Made by a program: the position numbers and the translations under genes
NCBI RefSeq assembly: GCF_021191695.1
Contig: NZ_JAIWPT010000001.1
Coordinates: 310,001-374,000, forward strand
DNA length: 64,000 nt
Reading direction: 5' to 3'
From: Proluteimonas luteida
GTDB taxonomy: Bacteria > Pseudomonadota > Gammaproteobacteria > Xanthomonadales > Xanthomonadaceae
Part shown: piece after piece, positions 33,605 through 42,013 of the stretch
How positions within the stretch are numbered: position 1 is the first letter of the stretch
Layout: every line of letters begins with the position of its first letter
Notes under the pieces: generated by a model
The model's database searches: none
Told to the model about the DNA's origin: nothing
The model's input: the letters and a program-made list of their open reading frames with translations, nothing else

Positions 33605-35379
33605 TGATCACGATGAAGCCTGTCGACGCGGTGCTGGTCGGGTTCGGCTGGACCGGCGCGATCATGGGCATGGAACTGGTCGAGGCCGGCCTGGAGGTGC
33701 TGGCGCTCGAGCGCGGCGAGTTCCGCGACACCCAGCCCGATTTCAGCTATACGAAGATCATCGACGAGCTGGCCTACGGCATCCGCGGCCGGCTGTTCCA
33801 GCCGCTGGCCAGGGAAACGGTGACCGTGCGCCACCGCGTCGGCGACACCGCGGTGCCGTACCGCCAGTACGGCTCGTTCCTGCTCGGCAACAACGTCGGC
33901 GGCGCCGGCGCGCACTGGAACGGCCAGCACTACCGGCCCTCGCCGGAAGACCTGAATCTCCGCAGCCATGTCGTCGGCCGCTACGGCCGCGGTTTCCTGC
34001 CGGATGACATGACGATCCAGGACTACGGCATCGGCTACGACGAGCTGGAGCCGCATTTCGACCGCTTCGAGTACCTGTGCGGCACCTCCGGGCGCGCCGG
34101 CAACCTGGGCGGGGAGATCCGCGACGGCGGCAATCCGTTCGAGGGGCGCCGCAGCCGCGACTACCCCAATCCGCCGATGGCCGATACCTACGGCGCACGG
34201 CTGTTCGCAGACGCCGCGCGCGAGGTCGGCTACCACCCGTTCCCGCAGCCTTCGTCGAACGCCTCGCAGCCCTACACCAATCCGCTCGGCGTGCGCCTGG
34301 GGCCGTGCAACTACTGCGGCTACTGCGAGCGGTTCGGCTGCTTCATGTATTCCAAGGCGGCGCCGCAGACTACGATCCTGCCGGTGCTGATGCAGCGCGA
34401 GAACTTCCACCTGCGCACCGGCAGCCACGTCACCCGGGTCAACCTGGATTCCGACGGCAGGCGCGCGACCGGCGTGACCTACATCGACGCGCAGGGGCGC
34501 GAAGTGTTCCAGCCGGCCGGGATCGTGGTGCTGGCCGCCTACCAGCTGCACAACGTGCGGCTGATGCTGCTGTCGGGCATCGGCACGCCGTACGACCCGC
34601 AGACCGGACAGGGCGTGGTCGGCAGGAACTATGCCTACCAGATGATGAGCGGCATCAGCGTGTTCTTCGACAAGGACGTGGCGATCAATCCGTTCATCGG
34701 TGCCGGCGCCGGCGGCATCCAGATCGTCGACGATTTCAATTCCGACCACTTCGACCATGGCCCGCACGGCTTCGTCGGCGGCGCCTACATCTATGGCGGC
34801 CAGACCGGCGGCCGGCCGATCCAGCAACTGTCGGTGCCGCCCGGCACGCCGGCCTGGGGCGCGCAGTGGAAGCGCGCAGCGCGTGACCACTACCTGCACA
34901 CCACGTCGATCGGCGTGCACGGCTCGGTGATGTCCTACCGCGACCGCTACCTCGACCTCGACCCGACCTACAAGGACGCCTTCGGCCTGCCGCTGCTGCG
35001 CATGACCTTCGACTGGCACGACAACGAATACCGGATGTCGCGGTTCGTCACCGAACGCGCCGAGCAGATCGCCAAGGCGATGCAACCGGCGCAGTACGCG
35101 GTCAGCCTGAAGAAGCCCGGCGACCATTACGACGTGCGCGTCTACCAGAGCACCCACACCACGGGGGGCGCGATCGTCGGCACCGACCCGTCGACCAGCG
35201 CGCTCAACCGCTACCTGCAGAGCTGGGACGTGCACAACGTGTTCGTCATGGGCGCGTCGGCGTTCCCGCAGAACATCGGCTACAACCCGACCGGCCTGGT
35301 CGGCGGCCTGGCCTATTGGTCGGCCGCCGCGATCCGCGACCGCTACCTGGCCGATCCCGGCCCGCTGGTGCAGGCATGA
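33604..35379 (+). CDS. GMC-type FAD-dependent dehydrogenase, catalytic subunit
   Basis: This 591-residue flavoprotein dehydrogenase is of the gluconate 2-dehydrogenase / sorbitol-glucose dehydrogenase type. The FAD-binding motif is VLVGFGWTGAIMGMELVEAG. A cysteine cluster CNYCGYCERFGC lies around residue 240, where related three-subunit glucose dehydrogenases bind an iron-sulfur cluster. The catalytic His of THTTGG and the late PQNIGYNPTG motif complete the GMC fold. No signal peptide is present; export probably relies on the Tat signal of the small subunit just upstream. GGAGGGAGGG precedes the ATG at 33604. Electrons should pass to the cytochrome encoded next. The sugar or polyol oxidised cannot be told from sequence. 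Confidence 0.88.
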   Translation: MITMKPVDAVLVGFGWTGAIMGMELVEAGLEVLALERGEFRDTQPDFSYTKIIDELAYGIRGRLFQPLARETVTVRHRVGDTAVPYRQYGSFLLGNNVGGAGAHWNGQHYRPSPEDLNLRSHVVGRYGRGFLPDDMTIQDYGIGYDELEPHFDRFEYLCGTSGRAGNLGGEIRDGGNPFEGRRSRDYPNPPMADTYGARLFADAAREVGYHPFPQPSSNASQPYTNPLGVRLGPCNYCGYCERFGCFMYSKAAPQTTILPVLMQRENFHLRTGSHVTRVNLDSDGRRATGVTYIDAQGREVFQPAGIVVLAAYQLHNVRLMLLSGIGTPYDPQTGQGVVGRNYAYQMMSGISVFFDKDVAINPFIGAGAGGIQIVDDFNSDHFDHGPHGFVGGAYIYGGQTGGRPIQQLSVPPGTPAWGAQWKRAARDHYLHTTSIGVHGSVMSYRDRYLDLDPTYKDAFGLPLLRMTFDWHDNEYRMSRFVTERAEQIAKAMQPAQYAVSLKKPGDHYDVRVYQSTHTTGGAIVGTDPSTSALNRYLQSWDVHNVFVMGASAFPQNIGYNPTGLVGGLAYWSAAAIRDRYLADPGPLVQA

Positions 35380-36824
35380 GCGCGCGTCCGCGTTCCGCCC
35401 GCCACTGGCGCCGCCGGTTGCCGTGGCTGCTGGCCATCGCCGCGGTGGGGCTGCTGGGCGCCTGGCAGGCGCCGCGACTGTTTCCGGCCGGCGGCGATGC
35501 CGCGGCAAGCCTGCAGGTGCCGGTCACGCCGGCACTGCTCGCGCGCGGCGAATCGCTGGCGCGGATGGGCGACTGCGTCGCCTGCCACAGCGCACCGGGC
35601 GGCGAGCCCTTCGCCGGCGGCCTGCCGCTGGCATCGCCGATCGGGGTGATCTACAGCACCAACATCACCCCCGATCCGGACACCGGCATCGGCGGCTACA
35701 GTCTCGGCGATTTCGAGCGCGCGGTGCGCCGCGGGGTCACGCCGGACGGTACGCCGCTGTATCCGGCGATGCCGTTCCCCTCGTATGCGCGGGTCAGCGA
35801 CGAGGACATCGCCGCGCTGTACGCATATTTCCGGCACGGCGTGGCGCCAGTGCGGCAGGACAACCGCAGGACCGGCATCCCGTGGCCGCTGTCGCTGCGC
35901 TGGCCGCTGGCGTACTGGCGCGCGCTGTTCGCACCGACGCCGGCGCAGGCCCTCGCGCATGCGCCCGGCTACGAGGATCCGGTCGTCGCGCGCGGCGCCT
36001 ACCTGGTCGAAGGGCTGGGCCACTGCGGCGCCTGCCACAGCCCGCGCGCGCTGACGCTGCAGGAGAAGGCGTTGCACGACGATCCGGCGCGACGGTTCCT
36101 GGGCGGCGGCAGCGCCGACGGCTGGGTCGCGCCCAGCCTGCGTGGCGAGGCGCTGACCGGTCTGGGCGGCGTGTCGGAGGACGACATCGTGCGTTTCCTC
36201 GGGACCGGGCGTACCGACACCACCGCGGCCTTCGGCGGCATGGCCGACGTGGTCCAGCACAGCACCCAGTACGTCGGCGACGACGACCTGCGTGCGATCG
36301 CCCGCTACCTGAAGACGCTGGCGCCCGCGCGCGAGGAAGCGCCGTTCGTCGCCGATCCGGCCGTGGCGCAGGCGTTGCGGGGTGGCGATGCCAGCGCACG
36401 TGGCGCGCAGGTCTACGTCGACAGCTGCGCCACCTGCCACCGCACCCATGGCGGCGGCTATGCGCAGGTCTATCCCGCGCTGGCCGGCAATCCCGCGGTC
36501 AACGGCGACGATCCCTCGTCGCTGGTGCGCATCGTGCTCAACGGCGCGATCATGCCGTCGACCCGGGGCGCGCCGACCCAGTTCGCGATGCCCGGGTTCG
36601 GCGACCGCCTCAGCGATGCCGAGATCGCCGACGTGGTCAGCTTCATCCGTGGCAGTTGGGGCAACCGTGGCGCCGCGGTCGGCGTGGCCGAGGTGCGCCG
36701 GCTGCGCGCGAAGCTGCCGGCGCAGACGCCGATCCAGGGCGTCATCGATCCGCGCACCGCCGCCGATCTCGGCGCCGCGGTTCCGGCCGACGGCACCGGC
36801 GAAGTGCCGACGGCGACGCACTGA
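35376..36824 (+). CDS. Three-haem cytochrome c subunit of GMC dehydrogenase
   Basis: This 482-residue cytochrome c has an N-terminal signal or anchor (basic RHWRRR, then PWLLAIAAVGLLGAW). Three haem sites are visible: CVACH at residue 67, CGACH at 217 and CATCH at 351, each in its own cytochrome c domain. It starts at an ATG overlapping the GMC stop (ATGA), so all three subunits form one operon. Known three-haem partners pass electrons from periplasmic alcohol, gluconate or sorbitol dehydrogenases to ubiquinone. The system probably oxidises a sugar or alcohol outside the cytoplasm. Confidence 0.9.
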   Translation: MSARPRSARHWRRRLPWLLAIAAVGLLGAWQAPRLFPAGGDAAASLQVPVTPALLARGESLARMGDCVACHSAPGGEPFAGGLPLASPIGVIYSTNITPDPDTGIGGYSLGDFERAVRRGVTPDGTPLYPAMPFPSYARVSDEDIAALYAYFRHGVAPVRQDNRRTGIPWPLSLRWPLAYWRALFAPTPAQALAHAPGYEDPVVARGAYLVEGLGHCGACHSPRALTLQEKALHDDPARRFLGGGSADGWVAPSLRGEALTGLGGVSEDDIVRFLGTGRTDTTAAFGGMADVVQHSTQYVGDDDLRAIARYLKTLAPAREEAPFVADPAVAQALRGGDASARGAQVYVDSCATCHRTHGGGYAQVYPALAGNPAVNGDDPSSLVRIVLNGAIMPSTRGAPTQFAMPGFGDRLSDAEIADVVSFIRGSWGNRGAAVGVAEVRRLRAKLPAQTPIQGVIDPRTAADLGAAVPADGTGEVPTATH

Positions 36825-36861
36825 GCGGACACCAGGTTCTTCGTCCAAGTGGGGGCGAACG

Positions 36862-36884
36862 CTGCAACCGGGAACTGGTTGCAG
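36862..36884. terminator. Terminator-like hairpin after the cytochrome operon
   Basis: CTGCAACCGG (36862-36871) pairs with CTGGTTGCAG (36875-36884) across a 3-nt loop, with one G-T pair. No clear T-run follows. It lies 38 bp after the stop and may end the dehydrogenase operon. Confidence 0.5.
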
Positions 36885-37049
36885 ATGGCCATCTTGTCGT
36901 CCCGGGTGCGGCGAGGGGGGCTGCTTCATCTGCGAAGACAGGCGCGAGGCAGGTCCCCGCGTGTCGGTGACGACAGACTGCTGATGGCGCCCGGCTGCAG
37001 GCGCGGTTCGCCGGGCGCCAGTCGCATGCGATCCGCGGGCCGATCGAAG

Positions 37050-37070
37050 GTAGGGCGGGTCTCGACCCGC
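37050..37070. repeat. Single GTAG-headed REP unit
   Basis: This is a 21-bp unit identical to the left half of the doublet at 32565-32625 (GTAGGGCGGGTCTC, then GACCCGC). It lies between the converging cytochrome c and MFS genes. Confidence 0.8.
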
Positions 37071-37248
37071 CGTGCGGATCGATGCGAGGGCGCAAGACCG
37101 GCCCCTGCGCGCGGTCCGGACTACCGCATGCGGGAGCGCCGGCGTAACCGTGCGGCTCCGGCGTTCGCTCGACGCCTGGCAGCGGGCGCCGGATGCGCCG
37201 CGGCGGCCAACCGGCCGCCGCGACGTGGAACATCGTCCGACCCGATTC

Positions 37249-38595
37249 TCAGTGCGCCGCCGCCGGTGCCGCGGCGCGGCGGCGGCCATGGCCGGTCTCG
37301 TGCATGAACAACGCCAGCACGATCGCGACCACCACGCCCCCGACCAGCGGCAGGAACGCCTGCTGGAATTCGTGCAGGCTCAGCGACGTGCCGGGCGCGG
37401 ACGGCACCATCAGGTGCGAGATGAAGGGCGACATGACGCCGGTGGTCAGGAATACCAGGAAATTCATCACGCCCGCCGCTGTGCCCTTGACCTGCGGCGG
37501 GTTGGCCTCCTTGATCATCGCGAACGGGATCATCGCCGCGCCCGAGGCGATGCCCATCACCAGCGGGATCGAGAACTTCGGGAAGGTGCCGGGCGGCAGG
37601 TAGATCGCCGCCAGGCCGCTGGCGAGCAGCAGCAGCGCACCGCCGACCAGCACCGGCTTGCGCCGGCCCAGGCGGTCGGAGATCCAGCCCAGCAGCGGAC
37701 AGCCGATCACCCAGCCGATCGGCACCATCGCCGCGTCGGACGCGGCCACCGCCATCGGTACGTTCTCGCCCTCGTGCAGGAACGCGGTGGCCCAGACCAG
37801 CGCGCCGATCGTGGTCGGCACGAACAGCAGGCCCCCGGTGATGCCGGCCAGCCAGCTCTGCGGGTTGCCGAACACGGTGCGGAACGGCCGGACCACCGAC
37901 GACAGCGACAGCGCGCCGTGGTGGTCGGCGCTGTCGCCGCTGTCGCGCGGCAGGATGATCCAGGTGCCGATGGCGAGTACCGCGCCGAGCACCGCGAACG
38001 CGATCCACACGCTCTGCCACGGCACCTGGAAACTGCCGGCGGGATCGATGGCCATGTGCACCGGCTTGGAACCGAACGCGGCGCCGGCCATGCCCAGGCA
38101 CTGGGTGAAGCCGACGAAGATCGCCAGCATGCGTTCGGGCAGGTAGCGTCCGGCGATGTAGGACGCGCCGATGAAGGCGAAGATCGCGCCGATCGCCTGC
38201 AGCACGAAGCCGATCATGCCGGCCGCCTCGCCACCCTGGGCGAAGATCACGCAGCCGATCGCGACCACCGCGATGCCGTAGGGAATGGTGCGGTGGGCGC
38301 CGTAGCGGTCCAGCAGCACGCCGGCGACCAGCGCCATCAGCGCGTAGGCGACGTAGTAGGCCGAGATCATTGTGCCGATGTGGTTGCCGCCCCAGGCCGC
38401 GGTCAGCTCCTCCTGCATCACGCCGGGCGCCGAGCGCACCGCGTACTGGTAGAAGTAGAAGATCGCGCACAGCAGCCAGGCGGTGAAGTAGGCGGGCTTG
38501 AGCGAGGTGGGGTTGCCGGTGACCGGCGCGGCGGTTGCGGCGGGAACGGCCGCAGGCGCACCTGCCGCCTGGCCGGGGGATTGCGTTGTGGACAT
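37249..38595 (-). CDS. MFS transporter
   Basis: This 448-residue major facilitator permease has a soluble Ala/Pro-rich N-terminal tail (about 35 residues) and then roughly twelve membrane segments. The loop after segment 2 contains LLDRYGAHRT, the MFS motif A equivalent, repeated in the second half as ISDRLGRRKP. The substrate is unknown; a small organic acid or sugar is plausible but not shown. It starts 56 bp downstream of pdc on the same strand and is probably co-transcribed, so it may import pyruvate-related or export fermentation-related compounds. The C-terminus is basic and His/Ala-rich. Confidence 0.85.
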   Translation of the reverse strand: MSTTQSPGQAAGAPAAVPAATAAPVTGNPTSLKPAYFTAWLLCAIFYFYQYAVRSAPGVMQEELTAAWGGNHIGTMISAYYVAYALMALVAGVLLDRYGAHRTIPYGIAVVAIGCVIFAQGGEAAGMIGFVLQAIGAIFAFIGASYIAGRYLPERMLAIFVGFTQCLGMAGAAFGSKPVHMAIDPAGSFQVPWQSVWIAFAVLGAVLAIGTWIILPRDSGDSADHHGALSLSSVVRPFRTVFGNPQSWLAGITGGLLFVPTTIGALVWATAFLHEGENVPMAVAASDAAMVPIGWVIGCPLLGWISDRLGRRKPVLVGGALLLLASGLAAIYLPPGTFPKFSIPLVMGIASGAAMIPFAMIKEANPPQVKGTAAGVMNFLVFLTTGVMSPFISHLMVPSAPGTSLSLHEFQQAFLPLVGGVVVAIVLALFMHETGHGRRRAAAPAAAH

Positions 38596-38651
38596 GGCGA
38601 TGTACTCCGGGAGGAGGCGGGGCGGTGCCTTGGCGACGCCCCGCAGTGCGC

Positions 38652-40337
38652 TCAGCGCACCGGCTGCGGCGGGCGGGCGTTGGCGGCGGCGACGCGCTTG
38701 CCCCAGGAGATCAGGTCGGAGGTGCAGTCGTCGCGGTCGATGACCACCTCGATCAGCACCGGGCCGCCGGTATGCGACCGTGCGGTCTCGATGGCCTTGG
38801 CCAGTTCGCCGCCGCTGGTCGCGCGCAGGCCCAGGCCGTTGCCGTCGTCGGCGTTGAACGCCGAGATCAGGCCCGCGTAGTCCCAGTTCTTGACGTTGTT
38901 GTAGGGACCGTCGTGGATCTCGACCTCGATGGTGTAGCCGTGGTTGTTCATCAGGAAGATCAGCACCGGCAGCTTGCGGCGGATCATCTGCGCCACTTCC
39001 TGCGCGGTCAGCTGGAACGAGCCGTCGCCGATCAGGCCGATGACCTTGCGCTCCGGTGCGCCGACCGCATAGCCGAACACCGACGGCACCGACCAGCCGA
39101 TATGGCCCCACTGCATCTCGACCTCGAAGCGGGCCCCGCCGGGCAGGTGCAGCTTGAGCCCGTTGAACCAAGAGTCGCCGGTCTCGGCGAACACGGTGCT
39201 GTCGGGCGTGACCAGCGGACGCAACTGGCGGACGAACTCGGCGCGGGTGAGCTTGGCCGCCGGCTCGGCAGCGGGTTCGGGCACCGGCTCGCTGCGGATG
39301 CGGGCCAGCTCGGTCATCGTCGCATCGCGCCGTTCGACCTTCCTTGCCAGCGCGGAGACGAATTCGCGCAGCTGTACGCGGCTGAAGTCATGGCCGGGCA
39401 GGGTGACCCGCTGCAGGTCGGCGACGATCGACGTGGCCGGCGACGGCTGGGCGGTCCAGCCGACCGTGGAGTAGTCGTTGAACACCGTGCCCAGGCACAG
39501 CACGCCGTCGGACCAGTCGACGATCTCGCGCGCCCCCGGCGCGCTGACCTCGCCCCAGTAGATGCCGGCGAACTGCGGATGGTCCTCGGGGAAGAAGCTC
39601 TTGGCCGCGGCCATCACCGCGACGGCGCAGCCCAGCGACTCGGCCAGGGCGACGGTCTCCTGCTCCGCGCCCGCCGCGCGCAGCTTGCTGCCGACCAGGA
39701 TCACCGGCTTCTGCTTGCCGGCCAGGAACGCGGCGGCGGCGTCGACCGCGGCGGCCAGGGTGTCGGGGTCGCTGGCCTCGGGGCCGGTGACCGCGCTGAT
39801 CGGGCCCGGCTCGGCGCACGCGGCGGCCGACAGGTTGCAGGCGATCTCGATGTAGGCCGGCTTGCGCTCGCGCAGCGCGGTGCCGATGGCGTGGTCGATC
39901 AGGGCCGGCGCGTCTTCGGCCGAGGTGATCGAGACCGCGGCGCAGGTCAGCTTCTTCGCGATCTCCAGCTGGTAGCCGAAATCGTGGGTGCCGATGGTGT
40001 GGTGCAGCAGGTGCTGGCTGGCGCGGTCGTTGGTGTTGGGCGCGCCCGAGACCAGGATCACCGGCAGGTTCTCGGCGTAGGCCCCGCCGATCGCGTTCAG
40101 CGCCGACAGCGCACCGACGCTGAAGGTCACCACGGCCGCCGCGGCGCCGTTGGCGCGGGCGTAGCCTTCGGCGCTGAAGCCGCAGTTGAGTTCGTTGGAA
40201 CAGTAGACCTGCTCCAGGCCGGGCTGCTTGAGCAGCTCGTCGAGCAGGACCAGGTTGTAGTCGCCGGCGACGGCGAAATGATGCTGGAGGCCGATCTGGG
40301 AAAAGCGCGTGGCGAGGTAGCTGCCAACGGTGGTCAT
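38652..40337 (-). CDS. pdc: Pyruvate decarboxylase, Zymomonas-like
   Basis: This 561-residue thiamine diphosphate enzyme probably converts pyruvate to acetaldehyde. The N-terminus ([20 protein letters not shown]) and many long stretches closely match Zymomonas mobilis pyruvate decarboxylase as I remember it. The catalytic residues are in place: Asp26 (AGDYN), Glu49 (CSNELNC), His112-His113 (LLHHTIG) and Glu471 ([10 protein letters not shown]). The ThDP motif begins [12 protein letters not shown]. Indolepyruvate decarboxylase is the main alternative, but the match in active-site regions favours Pdc. True Pdc is rare in bacteria. A perfect FNR/Anr box lies upstream, and an MFS gene follows on the same strand. 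Confidence 0.88.
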   Translation of the reverse strand: MTTVGSYLATRFSQIGLQHHFAVAGDYNLVLLDELLKQPGLEQVYCSNELNCGFSAEGYARANGAAAAVVTFSVGALSALNAIGGAYAENLPVILVSGAPNTNDRASQHLLHHTIGTHDFGYQLEIAKKLTCAAVSITSAEDAPALIDHAIGTALRERKPAYIEIACNLSAAACAEPGPISAVTGPEASDPDTLAAAVDAAAAFLAGKQKPVILVGSKLRAAGAEQETVALAESLGCAVAVMAAAKSFFPEDHPQFAGIYWGEVSAPGAREIVDWSDGVLCLGTVFNDYSTVGWTAQPSPATSIVADLQRVTLPGHDFSRVQLREFVSALARKVERRDATMTELARIRSEPVPEPAAEPAAKLTRAEFVRQLRPLVTPDSTVFAETGDSWFNGLKLHLPGGARFEVEMQWGHIGWSVPSVFGYAVGAPERKVIGLIGDGSFQLTAQEVAQMIRRKLPVLIFLMNNHGYTIEVEIHDGPYNNVKNWDYAGLISAFNADDGNGLGLRATSGGELAKAIETARSHTGGPVLIEVVIDRDDCTSDLISWGKRVAAANARPPQPVR

Positions 40338-40389
40338 GGGATTGCTCCATGCGGGTGTTCGACCATGCGCCCGGTGCCGGGACCGGGCA

Positions 40390-40403
40390 TTGATCGAGAT
40401 CAA
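40390..40403 (-). promoter_or_regulatory. FNR/Anr-type box upstream of pdc
   Basis: TTGATCGAGATCAA is a perfect match to the FNR/Anr consensus TTGAT-N4-ATCAA. Its centre is about 59 bp before the pdc ATG (40337, minus strand). If transcription starts about 41.5 bp from the centre, as in class II FNR promoters, the mRNA would start near 40355 with a weak -10 box (CATGGT) at 40362-40367. The box also lies upstream of the divergent gene at 40526. Confidence 0.7.
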
Positions 40404-40525
40404 TGGCCCCGGCGCCGCGGCCATCCGGCGTTCACCGACGCAATGGCCGCGTGAATGGCTATCATCTGCGCCGTGAAACTGAACGGGCGCAGCCTGCGGC
40501 CCGCAGGTCCATCAGGAGAATCCCC

Positions 40526-41857
40526 TTGAAGTCCATCTCGATCCTTGCCGCCGCATTGCTGGCGGGCGCGGTTTCCGCTCCCACGCTGGCCGCGCCTCCC
40601 GCGTCGCTGGCGGTAGACAGCCAGGTCCGCGGCGAGATCACCACGGCCGACGCGGTCAATTATTCCGACGGGTCGCGCAGTAAGCTCTACCGTCTCGACC
40701 TGCGCAACGGCCAGGTCGTGTCGTTCGACGTGTCGGGGTCGCTGCGCGCGCGGCTGTCGCTGTTCGACGCCGACAGGCTGGTCTCGAACTCGCGCGAGGG
40801 CAGCGACAACGGTGCCTCGCTGGTGGTGCGCGCCAGCGGCAACGGTCCGTACCTGCTGGCGGTCAGCGGTGCGGACGCGGACGCCTTCGGCCCCTATACG
40901 CTGAAGTCGACGACGGTCGAACCCTACGACGGCAGCGTGCTGCGCAAAGGCGCCAGCATCAGCGACTGGACCGACCGCCCCCGGCAGCTGCCGCTGCAGG
41001 TCGACAGCGAGGCGCTGTACACCATCGACATGCAGTCCGACGACTTCGACGCCGTGCTCAGGATCGAAGGCAACGGCGTTTCCACCAGCAACGACGACGG
41101 TGGCGAGGGCAGCAACGCGCGGCTCAACGTGGTGCTCAAGCCCGGCCGCTACACCCTGACCGCCGACGGTTACAGCGATCGCATCAACGGCCTCTACCGG
41201 CTGTCGGTGGTCGAGCGCGACATTCCCGCCGGTGCGCTGGCCGGCGGCGGCACGATCGCACTCGACAGCGAGTCCACCGGTTTCCTGCAGGGCACGCCCG
41301 CGGTCTATCGCTTCACCCTGCCGCAGCGCCGGCTGGTCACCATCGACATGCGCAGCAGCGAGTTCGACTCGGTGCTGAAGCTGACCGGAAACGGCGTGGA
41401 GCGCAGCGACGACGACGGTGGCGAGGGTCTCGATGCCCGCATCGTGGCGCCGCTGGATGCCGGCGAGTACAGCATCGAGGCCAACGCGCTGTCGGACGCG
41501 GCAGGGATGTTCACCCTGTCGCTGGCCACCAGCGGGATTCCCGAAGGCACCGGTGGCGGTGCGTTGACGGTCGACCGCGCGCCGACCAGCGCCACGCTGC
41601 TGCCGGGTGCGAGCGACCGTTACACGGTCAGCATCCGCCGCGCCGGCGACTACGTCATCGACATGACCTCCGATGATTTCGACAGCCACCTGCGCCTGTC
41701 GCGCGACGGCCGCGAGGTGGCGAGCGACGACGACGGCGGCGGTGGGCTGAATGCACGCATCGCGCAACACCTGGAAGCCGGCGACTACGTCATCGAGGCC
41801 GGCGCCCTGGGCGGCGACGGTGACGGCGGCTACCGGATCGGCATCGCGCGTCGCTGA
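40526..41857 (+). CDS. Secreted protein with PPC-like repeat domains
   Basis: This 443-residue exported protein is best read from a TTG start at 40526, with GGAG eight bases before it. It has a clear signal peptide (residues 1-23, KSISILAAALLAGAVSAPTLA). The mature part contains beta-rich repeats of roughly 120 residues resembling pre-peptidase C-terminal (PPC) domains. Three repeats share a signature: SDDFDAVLRI...NDDGGEG, SSEFDSVLKL...DDDGGEG and SDDFDSHLRL...DDDGGGG. No catalytic domain is attached, although PPC domains usually tag secreted proteases. The Asp-rich turns suggest calcium binding. Function unknown. Confidence 0.75.
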   Translation: MKSISILAAALLAGAVSAPTLAAPPASLAVDSQVRGEITTADAVNYSDGSRSKLYRLDLRNGQVVSFDVSGSLRARLSLFDADRLVSNSREGSDNGASLVVRASGNGPYLLAVSGADADAFGPYTLKSTTVEPYDGSVLRKGASISDWTDRPRQLPLQVDSEALYTIDMQSDDFDAVLRIEGNGVSTSNDDGGEGSNARLNVVLKPGRYTLTADGYSDRINGLYRLSVVERDIPAGALAGGGTIALDSESTGFLQGTPAVYRFTLPQRRLVTIDMRSSEFDSVLKLTGNGVERSDDDGGEGLDARIVAPLDAGEYSIEANALSDAAGMFTLSLATSGIPEGTGGGALTVDRAPTSATLLPGASDRYTVSIRRAGDYVIDMTSDDFDSHLRLSRDGREVASDDDGGGGLNARIAQHLEAGDYVIEAGALGGDGDGGYRIGIARR

Positions 41858-41893
41858 GCAGCGCGCAGGCGGCCGTGGCGTCGCACCGGCAGT

Positions 41894-41921
41894 CCCGACG
41901 GCCGTGGCCACGGCCGTCGGG
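41894..41921. terminator. 28-bp perfect palindrome after the PPC protein gene
   Basis: CCCGACGGCCGTGG followed directly by CCACGGCCGTCGGG forms a perfect 28-bp palindrome 36 bp after the stop. It can form a strong hairpin, but no T-run follows. It may act as a terminator or as a protein-binding palindrome in front of prfB. Confidence 0.55.
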
Positions 41922-42013
41922 GCTCGTTGCGACACCCGGCATCTCGCCGCCCCTGTGCGGGCGTGCACGATGCGGAATTGCTAGAATCTCCGGTTTTCCG
42001 GGGGCTTCATCCC

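Larger units (their letters stand above)
36825..37248. other. 424-bp gap between converging cytochrome c and MFS genes
   Basis: No gene is seen. It contains a terminator-like hairpin (36862-36884), a single REP unit at 37050-37070, and otherwise GC-rich sequence without recognisable features. Confidence 0.55.

Noticed and set aside
38652..40337. Indolepyruvate decarboxylase or acetolactate synthase
   Set aside because: The match to Zymomonas Pdc in active-site regions, with the HH motif and the NELNC and [10 protein letters not shown] stretches, fits pyruvate decarboxylase better; substrate is still to be shown.
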